This document shows positions 24,221 to 35,439 of a stretch of DNA of 64,000 bases, in pieces; the stretch's first letter is position 1; the number at the start of each line of letters is the position of its first letter. The notes beneath the pieces are model-generated. The model did not search any database and had not been told where the DNA came from. It was given only the letters and a program-made list of their open reading frames with translations. The position numbers and the translations under genes are program-made. This stretch comes from Ahaetulla prasina (lineage: Eukaryota; Chordata; Lepidosauria; Squamata; Colubridae), in assembly GCF_028640845.1 (NCBI RefSeq), contig NC_080541.1, positions 31,266,435-31,330,434 on the forward strand. Reading direction: 5' to 3'.

Positions 24221-25514
24221 TAAGAGACAAAAAATAATCTCAGCATACAGGACTAAAACCAGCTTTTATATAGCAATTTGTTCAAATCAGTTACTTTCTT
24301 TGACAATTTCTTTTTAAAAAAACCACCTGCAGCCTGGTAATTTCAATGTACTCTTCAAAGTTGCATGACATTTTTTTCACACTTATAACTCACAGAAGTT
24401 GAACTACATTGGGTCATCATTTGCGATCGAGTTCTCAAATGTTGTTTCATAGGGATGAACTAGGAAAAGATCATTGATTCAGGAATATTGCCAACAAGTG
24501 TCTCCAATAGTCTTGGTAATGTTCCTGAAGATCTTATTAGGAAAATGACTGACTGGGGTTTTCATCTGTTAGGCAATTGCTTGCTAAGAGTGATGTTGTT
24601 TTAGATAATGTGTACATGGGATGAGAAATTACAGACTTGAGGAGGACAAGCTAAGAACATTTTGTGGTGCAGGTTGTTTCTTCTGATGCAGCAGCCCTGG
24701 GCTCAACATGGATAGCTATAAATAATTGTCAGTATTTTAAAACATTGGTAGGACTGATCTTCTTCCAAAGGAAACAAGACCAGCATAACTTTACCCTGGA
24801 ACTTCTTACCAATCAAAAAATAAGCATAATAAGGTACATCCATGACTTATAGTTGCGGTCTAGATGTTCTGAAGGTGCTGCAGGATGAAATGGCAGAGAA
24901 CTATGACGTTAAAGTGGATTTTACTACTAGACCACACACAGTGGCGTTTTTCTAAAACCTCTTCTGTGTTTTTATTTATTTTTTAAAAAAAAGAAACTTT
25001 CCATGTAACTATAATATCTGACAGATTTTAATCTATCCTGCCCTATGCTAACTGCTCCTTCTTTATACAAGACTTTCTTATATTCATTCAGTTCAGAACA
25101 GTATATACTAAGACCAACTACTGCAGAATTTTGCTTTATGTATCGCGTAGAATGCGTCAAAGTGTCCTTGTTTAAAAATCATTATGTCTGCAACAATACG
25201 TAAAATCTACTTATCTGGATCTTGTTCACAAATACCCATAAAGCAGTTTGTGCGTGAACCAGTCTTATCAAGGGAAAAAAAAATTTGTTTGTTTGTGGGG
25301 AAAAAAATAAAGTAGAACTCATCAGAAAAAATAAATAGGGAAGAAAGAAGAAACTACATTTTGCAGTTATTAGTTACAGTGCACAATAAAAAAAAAAACA
25401 AAGTTAATTCAGATAATATTACAACAATATTTTTGATCTTTCATTTTAACAGAACTTTATTGTGCTGGATAATTGTTGAACAATTTATCTCTTCTTTTTT
25501 TTAATCTAACACAG
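24221..25514. other. Intron before exon C, no recognised content
   Basis: AT-rich sequence with several A and T runs. I recognise no repeat or exon. Confidence 0.5.
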
Positions 25515-25709
25515 CTTCTTTATGCCAATTATATTGCTCCTTCTGCTGTTATGGATCTTGGAATAGAACAGACTACAAAAAATGAGATTTACAAAAGAAT
25601 TGATCCGCCATTTGAAGATCTTTTTGACCCAGCAGAAGAATATATCCTCACCCTTCTTTTGGTTCCATGGATGAAGATGATAGAGGAAGACCGAGAAACG
25701 TATGGGAAG
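25515..25709 (+). CDS. RGS22: RGS22 exon C (65 codons, phase 0-0)
   Basis: The acceptor is ctaacacag and the donor is gtaatc. The exon encodes LLYANYIAPSAVMDLG through PPFEDLFDPAEEYILTLLLV to ETYGK. PPFEDLFD-AEEYIL is strongly conserved with mammalian RGS22. It completes the helical bundle of the degenerate RGS-like region. The preceding intron (4605-25514) is the longest here, 20.9 kb. A TA-flanked MITE begins only 48 bp after the donor. Confidence 0.96.
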
Positions 25710-25757
25710 GTAATCTATGAACATATGAAGCCTGTCTTTTTTTTATAGATATATATA

Positions 25758-26276
25758 TCGTATTTTTCAGAATATAAGACACACTTTTCCCCCCTAAAAG
25801 AGGGTGGAAATGTTTCAGTTATACACCAAATACAGCCATTTTTGGCCTCTCGAAGCCCCATCCCGCTTGTTCCATTTTTGTGAAAAATTGGCCTGTTTTT
25901 TTTTTCAAAAACAGGGTGCACAGAGGGTTTGGGAGGCCTGCAGAGTGCTCCTGGGGGCCTGGGTGGACAAAAACGTCCCCATTTTTACGAAAAAGGGCCT
26001 GTTTTTTGCCATTTTTTTGCAAAAATGGGGGTGTTTTTGCTCTCTCCGGCCCCCAGGAGTACTCTATAGGCCTCTCAAACCCTCTTTGCACCCCGTTTTT
26101 CACAAAAATGGGTGAAAAATGGGCCCGTTTTTGCAAAAAAAGGGCACAGAGGGTTTGGGAGGCCTGCAGAGTGTTCCTGGGGACCAGGAAGGGCAAAAAC
26201 CTTTTTTTCTTACTTACCTCTTCGAAATCATGCTGCGTCTTATACACTGGTGCGTCTTATAGTCAAAAAAATATGG
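25758..26276. mobile_element. TA-flanked MITE (519 bp), 'TATAAGACGCAC' ends
   Basis: The left end (tcgtatttttcagaatataa) and the inverse of the right end (ccatatttttttgactataa) are inverted repeats, and TA flanks both sides (25756-25757, 26277-26278). Inside, a cacagagggtttgggaggcc unit occurs twice (near 25919 and 26144). The TA flanks suggest a Tc1/mariner-like origin, but this is not proven. Confidence 0.7.
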
Positions 26277-26278
26277 TA

Positions 26279-27717
26279 TATCCTTTTTTAATTTTTAAAT
26301 ATTCGTAAGTATTAAATACATGAACAGTGTGGCATTTGGGTATCATTAGTTTTGATACATAATAATAGTGGTAATATTGATAATATTAGTTTCATTTATA
26401 ATACTCACATAATTATAATATTATAAATATTAAGACTGAAGTTATTAACATGTTAGTATTTGCTCCATCATGTATATAATCCTTCCATATGAAGCCTAAC
26501 TATGACCTAACCTCCATTTCAGCATCTCCTTTGTTTGACTTTACTCCATTCCTACCATCATTAGGGAAACAGTCTGCATTTTTCATTCTTCCATATTCCT
26601 CCCAAATCCTTTGCTCAAATGTAAAAAGACTGCCACTGGAAATTTTTAACTGAAGGCTTATTGCTATGCCAATTAAAAATAACAAAGTGATACAGGGTCA
26701 TTTATAGGCACATAGTTCTGCAAAACAAAACAATATTACCAGCTATCTTTATACTCTTCAGCTTGTATTTGGAATAAAGTATTTAGGATGCCTTTTCCCA
26801 ACGGCAGTTCAAAGGAGGTGATATTAGCAATTACTTCTTCCTTTTTGCCAGCAAGAATAGCAGTTTCAAAGAAAAAAATTATTTTTCAATTACTTAATTA
26901 CAACCATTTGAATGTTACATTTTGGTAAATGTTGCAGAATGTTCCTGTTTAGAGATTAGTCAGCCTTTCTGTCCAAGTTAATAATCCATTCTCTTATTTT
27001 TCTTTTCCAATTCTATGGCTGTTGAGCATAATGCAAGTTTTGAATTTTTTTCTCATTAAGTTTTTAGTTGTAGTTAAGTTTTTCCTCCTGAAGCTTTTAC
27101 AACTTCCTTTGTAATTGAACAGACCTTAGCAGTTTTCCCAACATGCTGAAACCTATGCTATATTTTGGTGCTCCCATTTTATTTGTTTATTATTTATCAA
27201 CCTTATTTGCAATTCAAATTTCTGGATTCAAATTCTACCAAGGTAGTTTACAAATAATATCAAAACTTGTTAATGTTTCAGTAAAGGTTATTTGCCTGTA
27301 GTCCCAATAAGCACTATCCATTCACTCTCAGAAGAAACAGTGCTCTTTTAATGCTTTTAGCCTCTTTTTTATAACAAACAAAGAAATAAATGCACTTGTT
27401 AGTCCTTATTAAATAAACTGGTGAGTTTATGTTGAATTTTGTTTTTCAAGCAAAACAAATCAAACGTATCAATTAGCATGCACACACTGCTAGTGTCTTT
27501 GCCACAGTTTGCTTTGAAAATGAGAGGATATTTCTCCCTAAGTGAGATTCTGTGGTGGAATGTAGTCTGGATTCCCAGGAGGGAGGGGCTGTATTCCAGA
27601 GGGCAAAGTATGGAATGTTTGGTCTGGAGAAATTGGGTAAAACAGCTGCTCCTTAATAATTCCCAGAGTATATCTACAGTGATGCAACTAGTTGCTTTAA
27701 TTTGGCAAGATTTCTGT
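26279..27717. other. Intron, no recognised content
   Basis: AT-rich single-copy sequence without recognised exon or repeat. Confidence 0.5.
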
Positions 27718-28335
27718 CTAAACTGTGCTTCCCCAAAAATACAACCTATGCCAAAAACAAGCCTTAGCCCGATTTTTATGCCTGTGGCCTAATATAAGCT
27801 CCACCCCAAAAATAAGCCCTAGTTAAGCCCCCCTGCCCATCTGGTTTTACAAGGTGGGGCGAGGTGCATGTGCCCCATACGGCCCACACCTGCTTACCTT
27901 AGGACCACCACATCCAGATGTCCAACGCCCCAATACCTGTTGCGCCGTTGGCCAATTTCTTTTGCTCCTGCTTGCAGCCACTCATGGCTAGACACCACAT
28001 GACACTTTGCGCCAGTGCTCTGCTCAGGGCAGAATGCTGAGCCAGTGCTCTGCTCAGTGCTGCTGCTCGCACCCGCAATGGCATAACACGCCACATGGCC
28101 TGCTGCCATGAGCGGCGACACCAGTGTGATGAGCCATGTGGCATCTGGTCACAAGTGGCTGTAAACAGTCACAGAGGAAGTCAGGCAGCAGCGCGACAGG
28201 TGTTGCGGCATGGGAGGCCTGGCTGCGGTGGTCCTAAGGTAAATGGATAAGATATCCCCTGAAAATAAGACCTGGTGCTTATTTTAGGGCACAAAAGAAA
28301 ATAAGACTGGGTCTTATTTTCGGGGATACACGGTG
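27718..28335. mobile_element. Putative MITE, 'CCCCGAAAATAAGAC' ends
   Basis: The right end is gggtcttattttcggggata and its inverse resembles the left end (cttccccaaaaatacaacc). AAAATAAG motifs recur near both ends. The GC-rich interior has a repeated ccagtgctctgctcag unit (near 28011 and 28042). No clear target duplication. Confidence 0.55.
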
Positions 28336-28674
28336 TCAGCCCTGGAGCCATTTTCTCCCTTCGCATTTCAGGGCTGCCACAGCGAAGAAAGTTGCGCTGT
28401 GGGAATGGGAGGGAGGAGGAAGAGATAACTGGGGGATTTTAGCCATAATAAAATTCTTTCTCCTGAGAACCAAGAGTTTTCCCACCAGGTGCAAGGAGTT
28501 GGGGTCTGAGACGGAGTGACCCGTGGACTGTGACCTGATCGGACCATGTGATGGATTGCCTGGGCAAGGGAGGGAAAACTTTACTTTGAATTAGGGGAAA
28601 ACCGAAGGGAGGTTCAGAGTTGGGTTTCCCCAGATGTGCCAATATGATGTGCCTAATAAATCAATTCTTTGAGG

Positions 28675-28791
28675 CAAGGGTCTCCAACCTTGGTCCCTTT
28701 AAGACTTGTGGACTTCAACTCAGCAAAGCTGGCTGAGGAACTGGGAGTCGAAGTCCACAAGTCTTAAAGGGACCAAGGTTGGAGACCCCTG
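28675..28791. mobile_element. Palindromic hAT MITE (117 bp)
   Basis: Nearly the whole element is an inverted repeat: CAAGGGTCTCCAACCTTGG on the left and CCAAGGTTGGAGACCCCTG on the right. Perfect 8-bp duplications ctttgagg lie at 28667-28674 and 28792-28799. Confidence 0.93.
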
Positions 28792-29160
28792 CTTTGAGGA
28801 ACTTGCCTGCCTTGGAATTTTGATTCTGTTGGGCCTGTTATTTGGAACCCTGATACATGGTAGATAAGGAACAATAAAGGAAACTACCCAGAAGCAACTC
28901 CACAAGTTTCTTGATTCAGGAAGGTACAAATAGATGCACACAATATTTGTTGCTTTAGCTGTTTCAGCAAATATTCTCCTTGAATCATCTGGTCTGGGGG
29001 AAATGCAACATGCAGAGATATGTCTCCTAAACATCTGTCTTGTTCCTGGCAAGTGTGGTTCTTTTCTACCCACTGTCATTGGCAGCTTTCCTCTCCTACC
29101 CCTTCATCTTTCTTTCTGTAATGTGTACTGGGTGGATGACAGAAGTTATTATTTTATTAG

Positions 29161-29253
29161 GTGGAGCTGGTGGAAGAAATTCGACAGCTGGACTCAGTGT
29201 ACTTTAAAAAGCTGAAGGCTTTGCAGGCAGAGGGCATGTCCAAGAAGGATGAG
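29161..29253 (+). CDS. RGS22: RGS22 exon D (31 codons, phase 0-0)
   Basis: The acceptor is attttattag and the donor is gtaaag. The exon encodes VELVEEIRQLDSVYFKKLKA followed by LQAEGMSKKDE. VELVEE-RQLDS-YF-KL-AL is conserved in the mammalian protein. It forms the linker between the RGS-like region and the first clear RGS domain. The acceptor has a weak pyrimidine tract, but phase and homology leave no better choice. Confidence 0.93.
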
Positions 29254-29517
29254 GTAAAGGCAAGCACCTATTAACAAAAACAACATCCTTATTCTTGCCT
29301 CATATTGAGCGCTTAACCCTGTGTGCTTCTCTGTGGCAGCAAATCTGTCTCTTGAGAAATCTATGAAGTTTTTACATGGTGCAGTTCTACTTTAAAAACA
29401 TTCAATCTGCAAACATTTACTCCATACCAGCCAATTGCTGCATGGCTTCAATATTAGAGTGTGTCATGAGAAAAGGCTTCCCATGCAAACGAACAATATT
29501 CATCCTATTGCTATTAT

Positions 29518-29608
29518 TAATAATAATAATAATAATAATAATAACAACAACAACAGAGTTGGAAGGGACCTTGGAAGCCTTCTAGTCCAACCCCCTGCCC
29601 AGTATTAA
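29518..29608 (-). mobile_element. CR1 3' tail fragment
   Basis: AAT and AAC repeats are followed by agagttggaagggaccttgg and tctagtccaaccccctgc, the inverse of the CR1 3' end. Confidence 0.85.
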
Positions 29609-29618
29609 TACTACTAAT

Positions 29619-29821
29619 CAGCAGTGTGTTTCAGATTGTTTCTACCGGTTCGCCACATGCATGCTCACTTCGTTGGCGTGCCCAGTTTGTGTGCGCACCT
29701 GCCTTCCACGCATGCGCCCAGCCTAAAAAAAGTGCCTAAATAGGGTGTGGGTGGGGGCCCACCCACAATTTCTGCTACTGGTTCGGGAGAACTGGTCATA
29801 ACTGGCTGAATGCCATCTCTG
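29619..29821. mobile_element. Non-autonomous hAT element (203 bp), GGTGGGATTC family
   Basis: The interior has CTACCGGTTCGCC, GCATGCGCCC and TGGCTGAATGCCATCTCTG as in the sister copies. Perfect 8-bp duplications ctactaat lie at 29611-29618 and 29822-29829. It is inserted just beyond a CR1 tail. Confidence 0.8.
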
Positions 29822-29829
29822 CTACTAAT

Positions 29830-30600
29830 GCTGTTACTACTAATTGATAAAATAGAGGGAAGAATATGGGACAATAAACATACAAGTTCAATACAGGGGG
29901 AATTTTATCTGATTATCAAATGCAAATGAGTATTGTTTTCTTTCTTTGAGCTTGAGGGAATTAATATTAATTATAAGCAGCTGGGAACTCGCCCCAAAAG
30001 CAAAATCCTCCAGCTTTACATTAAAAGTACTGTGAGAAATGAATTGTAGATCTCACTAGATTTTATTCTCATCTTAGTTGTATAGCCAAAATATTACATT
30101 CATTGCTCTTTCTCGCAGATATACTGATATAGCATCAATCAGTGAATAATATTTCATACAATAGACCATAAAACACATGCTGGGCATATTCCTGAATAGT
30201 AGTATAGTGTAATAGTATTTTTTATCATAAAAAAACATAGCTTTCTCCTTTCTCTAGCAATAAGGAAATAGTTATACTGTTAAATCATATCCTAAGGCAG
30301 ACTTCTGGAAATTCTCAATGTGTTGAACTTCAACCCTCATAATTCCCAGCAAATGTAACCAAAGAAGCCCATTGAAGGGAGGACAATGGAACAGAACATA
30401 CCAGTCTCCTTTAAGAAAAGGGCTTTGAAAGCATGATGTTACAAAATGGCCCATTTTCAAAGCAACAATTTGGCTCTGAAATAGTGCTATAGACAACATA
30501 TGTGCAATATGCAGATCACCTTCTAGAAGTCATGTCCCTATTTTCTGGCTATATCTGCTATGGTGACCTACATTCATATATTGTATTGAGAGAAACAATA
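29830..30600. other. Intron, no recognised content
   Basis: AT-rich. A short stretch at 30310-30355 resembles the 'AACTTCAACCC-CAGAATTCC' MITE arms but is too decayed to call. Confidence 0.45.
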
Positions 30601-31072
30601 TAACAACAACAACAACAACAACAACCACCACCACCACAGAGTTGGAAGGGACCTTGGAGGTCTTCTAGTCCAACCCGCTGCTTAGCAGGAAACCCTACAC
30701 CACTTCAGACAAATGGTTATCCAACATTTTCTGTAAAATTTCCAGTGTTGGAGCATTCACAACTTCTGCAGGCAAGTTGTTCCACTGATTAATTGTTCTA
30801 ACTGTCAGGAAATTTCTCCTTAGTTCTAGGTTGCTTCTCTCCTTGATTAGTTTCCACCTATTGCTTCTTAACCTATCCTCAGGTACTTTGGAGAATAGTT
30901 TGACTCCCTCTTCTTTGTGGCAGCCCTGAGATATTGGAACACTGCTATCATGTCTCCCCTAGTCCTTCTTTTCATTAAACTAGACATACCCAGTTCCTGC
31001 AGCTGTTCATCGTATGTTTTAGCCTCCAGTCCCCTAATCATCTTTGTTGCTCTACATTATCTTCTCTTGAGC
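30601..31072 (-). mobile_element. CR1 LINE 3' end
   Basis: ACA and CCA repeats are followed by the inverse of the CR1 3' UTR and ORF2 C-terminus (on the minus strand: GAGGCTAAAACATACGATGA, ATGATAGCAGTGTTCCAATA, AACTTGCCTGCAGAAGTTGT). It matches the copies at 14631 and 46.9 kb. Confidence 0.9.
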
Positions 31073-31423
31073 CTTTAAAATGCCAGCAATTGTCATGGTG
31101 CCAATGTTATATTAGGAAGGATGATGGTACAAAAGAAAATAAAATATGACCTTTTTGTTCTTTTCTCTTAACTAGATATCCACACCACCCTAGTTTTTGT
31201 AGTCAGCTGTCACTCCTACATAAAGCCATTTATTAGTGACAAGAGATGATACAAATATTATTTTTAATCAAATATGCACCCAGTCACAGATCTGGATGGA
31301 CAGAAGTGTTCTTTAATCTTTGATCCTGAAATACAATGAAACTGCATAAAACCAAAGAAGAAATACATATCTTTGTGGGCTAAGAAACCAGACGAGCATT
31401 ATCTTGTACAACTTTTTCCTTAG

Positions 31424-31590
31424 GCTTTGGCAGTTGAAGAAGTTCTCCGGAAGTCAGAGTCTATTCGGCTTGTAGATTCCATTGAACAAGACTATCCTGA
31501 AGGTTTCAAATTATACTCCATTATGAAATTGCTTAACAACAGGACAGATCTGGAACAATTCCGTATCTTTCTTGAGAAGCAATCAGCAAG
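31424..31590 (+). CDS. RGS22: RGS22 exon E (55 codons + 2 nt, phase 0-2)
   Basis: The acceptor is tttttccttag and the donor is gtattt. The exon encodes ALAVEEVLRKSESIRLVDSI through LLNNRTDLEQFRIFLEKQSA. The LEQFRIFLEK segment is the first helix of the RGS domain (family pattern F--FL). The N-terminal 25 residues diverge from mammals, which fits a linker. The last two bases (ag) join the first base of exon F to make a Ser codon. Confidence 0.93.
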
Positions 31591-33365
31591 GTATTTCTCC
31601 TGTTATCAAGTGGCCCTATTGTGAACTCCAATTTCCCTAGTAATGTTTATAATTTCTATATCTTACTTCATTGATATGACAATGAAATAGCAAGACTCTT
31701 CACTGCTTGGTGGATTTTGAACAGCTAACGTCTTTAAAGAATGAGATGTGTATGAATGCCAAGGATTCATATATACCCCTCTCCAAATTCTAGCTTTAGA
31801 AAAATGTTTTGGCTCCAGGCACATTTTGAATTTTCATTGTATTCCAGCTTCTATTCTTGTCATTTCCATCCATTGATTAAGGATACGATATCCATATCTG
31901 CAGATATACTTTCTTCTAGTTCATTTGTCCAGACCCAAGGGATAAAGTGGAATATAAGACAAGTTAGGTTAATGGAAGAAATTTTGTTATCTCACACATG
32001 CAGCATTCAATGCAAAGTATCTCTCTTTTAATGAGATTTTAAAATTCTGGAAAGGTGTCATTTAGTGCACTACAGGTGCAAAGCCTACATAAACTAGGAG
32101 GTTTGTTACAGCAATCTAGGTTAGAGTTTCTTAACGTTGTTTTGTTTTGAAGGGCCTCTGCAATAAGATCAATCTAGCAGTGATGTTTATTAGGGTGTGG
32201 AAATTGATTCTTGCTCAGTTTGAATTAGTGATTCATTTAGAAATAGCAATTTAATTCAATTTAACAATTCAAATCAGTTTGGAAAAAAACAATTAAACGT
32301 AACATTTCAATTGTTTTTGACTTGGTTTTCCCAATCCTTTCTCTTCAGATCTGACTATTTGATTCCATTTTCTAAAGCAGTAGAAAAGTTGGCTCAATTT
32401 AGAGATAAGCTGAACCAAATCTGTGAATCAAAGTTTCACAAAGCTATAACATGTGTGCAATTAAGGCACATGACATTTTATAGATTAGATAAAGTAGTTT
32501 CCAAGCTTAACCTGGTACTTGGGCTGAAGTAGAGTTTTAAAACCTGAATTTAGTTGGAATAGTAAATGGAGTGTGTAAATGAGTCAATTACTTTTAAGGA
32601 AAGAAATCTCTGCTTTTTGTACTACTTAAGAACCATGTCCTCTTTCCAGCATGCAGTGTAGAAACATAAAGGAAGGAAGGACTTTTGGGTCTTATGGGCA
32701 ACTGTAGTCCAGTGTACTCACTGCGGTTGTAGTGGCTACAAGCAGTCTTTTTCCATTTAGGAAGCTATTAATATATCCTTCTCTAACGTGGCACCTTCCA
32801 GATGTGTTTGGCCATACAGATTAGGAAATTCTGGATCTGGAATACAATACATGAAGGTGACAAGGTGGAAAAGTTGCTTTAATAAGACAACAGCTATTAA
32901 ACAATACCAAAAGCTTTGTTAATTGCCATACTAATAATTTTACATCTGTTGTTGCAATTAAATCAGTGTCAACCCAATTACTTTTATTGCCCACAATATA
33001 CAAGTGATTTGTTATTGGCTTCTTGCAGGATAATTTGCAATTCCCCAGTCTAACTTATCGTTCTCCTGGATTTTCCTCCTGATCACCCATCCAAGAATCA
33101 GCTACCCCCTCCTACATTTTTATGGGTTCAGCAAAAATCAGGAAAATGCTGTCCCTGCTGTTTTTTTATTCTCCTATAATTCCACTCCCTCAATACATGG
33201 CAGCAAAACAGCCCATGGCAGACCTTATCCAGGTTTGGAAGCAAAACAGGAATCCCAGTTAAATAGTTGGACCAGAGAATTGAAAATCGTCCCTGTGGAA
33301 GGTATGACAAATTTCTTCCACGTTATTGCCAAGGATACAAAGATGCATCCACAGATAGTAGAGGT
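31591..33365. other. Intron between exons E and F, no recognised content
   Basis: AT-rich. Stretches near 32650 and 32800 carry the 'TTCCAGATGTGTTTGGCCAT' signature of an old MITE but have no readable ends. Confidence 0.45.
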
Positions 33366-33374
33366 CAACTTCCA

Positions 33375-33460
33375 TTTTATTTTTTATTTTATGTATTTAT
33401 TAGCTTTGTATACCCACCTTTCCTCCAAGAATTCCAGGTGGCTTACATGGGGATTTCCTT
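33375..33460 (-). mobile_element. LINE 3' tail fragment (L2-like)
   Basis: The TTTATTTTTTATTTTATG run followed by ATACCCACCTTTCCTCC and AGGTGGCTTACATGG has the layout of the L2 3' tail in reverse but is diverged. Confidence 0.45.
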
Positions 33461-33549
33461 TCATTTTATATAATACCATAAATTTGAAAAAGTGGACGAG
33501 TTTGTAGAAACTGATGACATCACCAGTGATCTATTGTATTAGAAAGCTT

Positions 33550-33900
33550 GTAAGGTAAAGGTAAAGGGTCCCCTCAGACATATGTGCTAGTCGTTCTTGA
33601 CTCTAGGGGGCAGTGCTCATCTCCGTTTCAAAGCCGAAGAGCCAGCACTGTCCGAAGATGTGTCTGTGGTCATGTGGCTGCCATGGCTAAATGCCAGAGG
33701 CATCTGGAACGCTTTTACCTTCCACCAAAGGTGGTCCCTATTTTTCTACTTGCATTTTTTACATGCTTCCAAACTGCTTGGTTGGCAGAAGCTGGGACAA
33801 GTAACAGGAGCTCACCCCGTTACGCAGCACTAGGGATTCAAACCGCTGAACTGCTGACCTTTCGATTGACAAGCTCAGAATCTTAGCCACTGAGCCCGTG
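33550..33900 (-). mobile_element. Sauria-type tRNA SINE, full structure
   Basis: On the minus strand: a tRNA-derived head (TGGCTAAGATTCTGAGCTTG, GGTTTGAATCCCTAG), a body (CCCGTTACTTGT-type; CATGTAAAAAATGCAAGTAG) and a tail ending in repeated ACCTTT, the Bov-B-like 3' end of Sauria SINEs. The head is slightly disrupted at its 5' edge (gagcccgtg repeated at 33892-33918). A second copy is at 60598. Confidence 0.88.
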
Positions 33901-34237
33901 GAGCCACTGAGCCCGTGTCAACCTTCATGGCTCCTGTAAGTGTGTGGAAGAATTGTTTGCTCTGAGCGGCAAAGTGCCTGCTGCATACAACAATTACTCA
34001 GTGCCATTCTATCCACGCTTATTCAGATTATAGAATTTCATTTGGATGTCTGCCTGAAGAATTATGTTTTCATCTTCAGCCTAAAACGATATAAAAAAAC
34101 ACAAAAGGGGACGGGATCTGCCCTTTCTGGTGATGTCAGTAGAGGGTAGATGGTGACCATTTCCTCCAATCTTGCCCATCCTTGGCACAAAGTAATATTT
34201 ATGATGCTGTGATAAAAACAGATTGTTCCTTTCGTAG

Positions 34238-34400
34238 TGCGGACCTCCTGTGCTGGATAGACATTGAGCAGTTCAGAAGAATGTTACACAAAAATAAAGT
34301 ACAACGAGAGGAAAAATCTAAGGACATTAAAAAGAAATATCTAAACAAGAAATATTTCTTTGGACCTGACAGCCCAGCTACAAAAGAAGAACAAGAGCAG
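34238..34400 (+). CDS. RGS22: RGS22 exon F (1 nt + 54 codons, phase 2-0)
   Basis: The acceptor is cctttcgtag and the donor is gtaact. After the split Ser codon it encodes ADLLCWIDIEQFRRMLHKNK and KKYLNKKYFFGPDSPA, ending at EQEQ. CW-DIEQFRR corresponds to the central RGS helix, and KYFFGP-SPA is characteristic of RGS22. The 330 nt of exons E and F together make exactly 110 codons, which supports the junction. Confidence 0.96.
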
Positions 34401-34861
34401 GTAACTGGCTGCATTTAAAATGTTAGCAGAAGATGGTGCTGGTTCAGTTCGTTCTCACATCTTATGATTGCTGAGTTGTGTGCGTAGTACTAAGCTATAT
34501 TTTTCCTGGTGGCCAGCATGCATTGTGTTTTCGTTTGATCTGTTGCCCTTTAAATAAAACCAGGCTTCTATGTAGAAGGTTTTTGCCCCCCAAAATGCAG
34601 CCCCACAGAAGCAGGGAATGACACCCTTACAGATTAAGCAGATTGCAAAGATACATACTCTTCCGTATAAATGAAAGTTTCCTAGAGTAAAACTACCATA
34701 ATTTGGGCTGCAAAATCCAGATGACCGCTAGATGGCAGCAGAATAAGTATTTGATTATGTTGATTTCAGTCATTGTGCCATCAAGTTGTTGTTGACTCAT
34801 AGCAACTATGTAGGTCAATTTTCGGTGACAATCTGTCCCTGAGTCTTTCAGCATTGTATCA

Positions 34862-34873
34862 GCACTGTAATAT

Positions 34874-34924
<51 letters not shown>

Positions 34925-35060
34925 TTTTGTCACAACAGTATAGGTATAAGCATGTAATAACTATACGAATTGGATACAATCAAAGGGAACATTAGGACAG
35001 GAACGGTAGGCACGCTGGTGCTCTTATGCACGCCCCTTACAGATCTCTTAGGAATGGCCC
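34862..35060 (-). repeat. Unclassified repeat 'X', copy 2, with (ATTT)n
   Basis: A 60-bp (ATTT)n array (34868-34927) is followed by TTGTCACAACAGTATA, ACGAATTGGATACAATCAAA and GGACAGGAACGGTAGGCAC, shared with 18966 and 50862. Confidence 0.8.
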
Positions 35061-35240
35061 ATCCACCTTGCTGCTGGTCATTCCCTAATCTTTCCTTCCA
35101 CCTTTCCCAGCATTACAGCCTTCTCCGAAGAGTTAGATCTTTACATAATGCATCCAAAATAGGATAATCTGAGCCTGTCTTGATATGGTAGCTCAGTTTA
35201 AGACTTAAAATGTATGCCCTGGCTAATGTATCCCAAATGT

Positions 35241-35420
35241 ACTTTTTCCAAAAGGCAACTGGAGTTTCTTGGGGGAGGGGGGTTGAAAATGTTTCACTTC
35301 TCATCCAAGAAGCTTCTTCAGTTCTGAAGAACTGAACTAAACTGAAGAAACTTCTTAGATAAGAAGTGAAACATTAAAAAAAACAACACCAAGAAAATCC
35401 AGTTGCCTTTTGGAAAAAGC
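35241..35420. mobile_element. Long imperfect inverted repeat, probable MITE
   Basis: Outer arms at 35241-35263 and 35398-35420 are 23-bp inverse copies with one mismatch. Inner arms at 35288-35323 and 35340-35375 are also inverse with a few differences. A related unit lies near 53925-53990. No target duplication identified. Confidence 0.75.
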
Positions 35421-35439
35421 ACTTTTGGAACAACCATGA

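Noticed and set aside
25804..26308. ORFs of 103-142 codons on both strands
   Set aside because: They translate the inverted and internally repeated MITE at 25758-26276. No protein family is recognised.
33584..33886. 100-codon ORF
   Set aside because: It translates a Sauria SINE in reverse.
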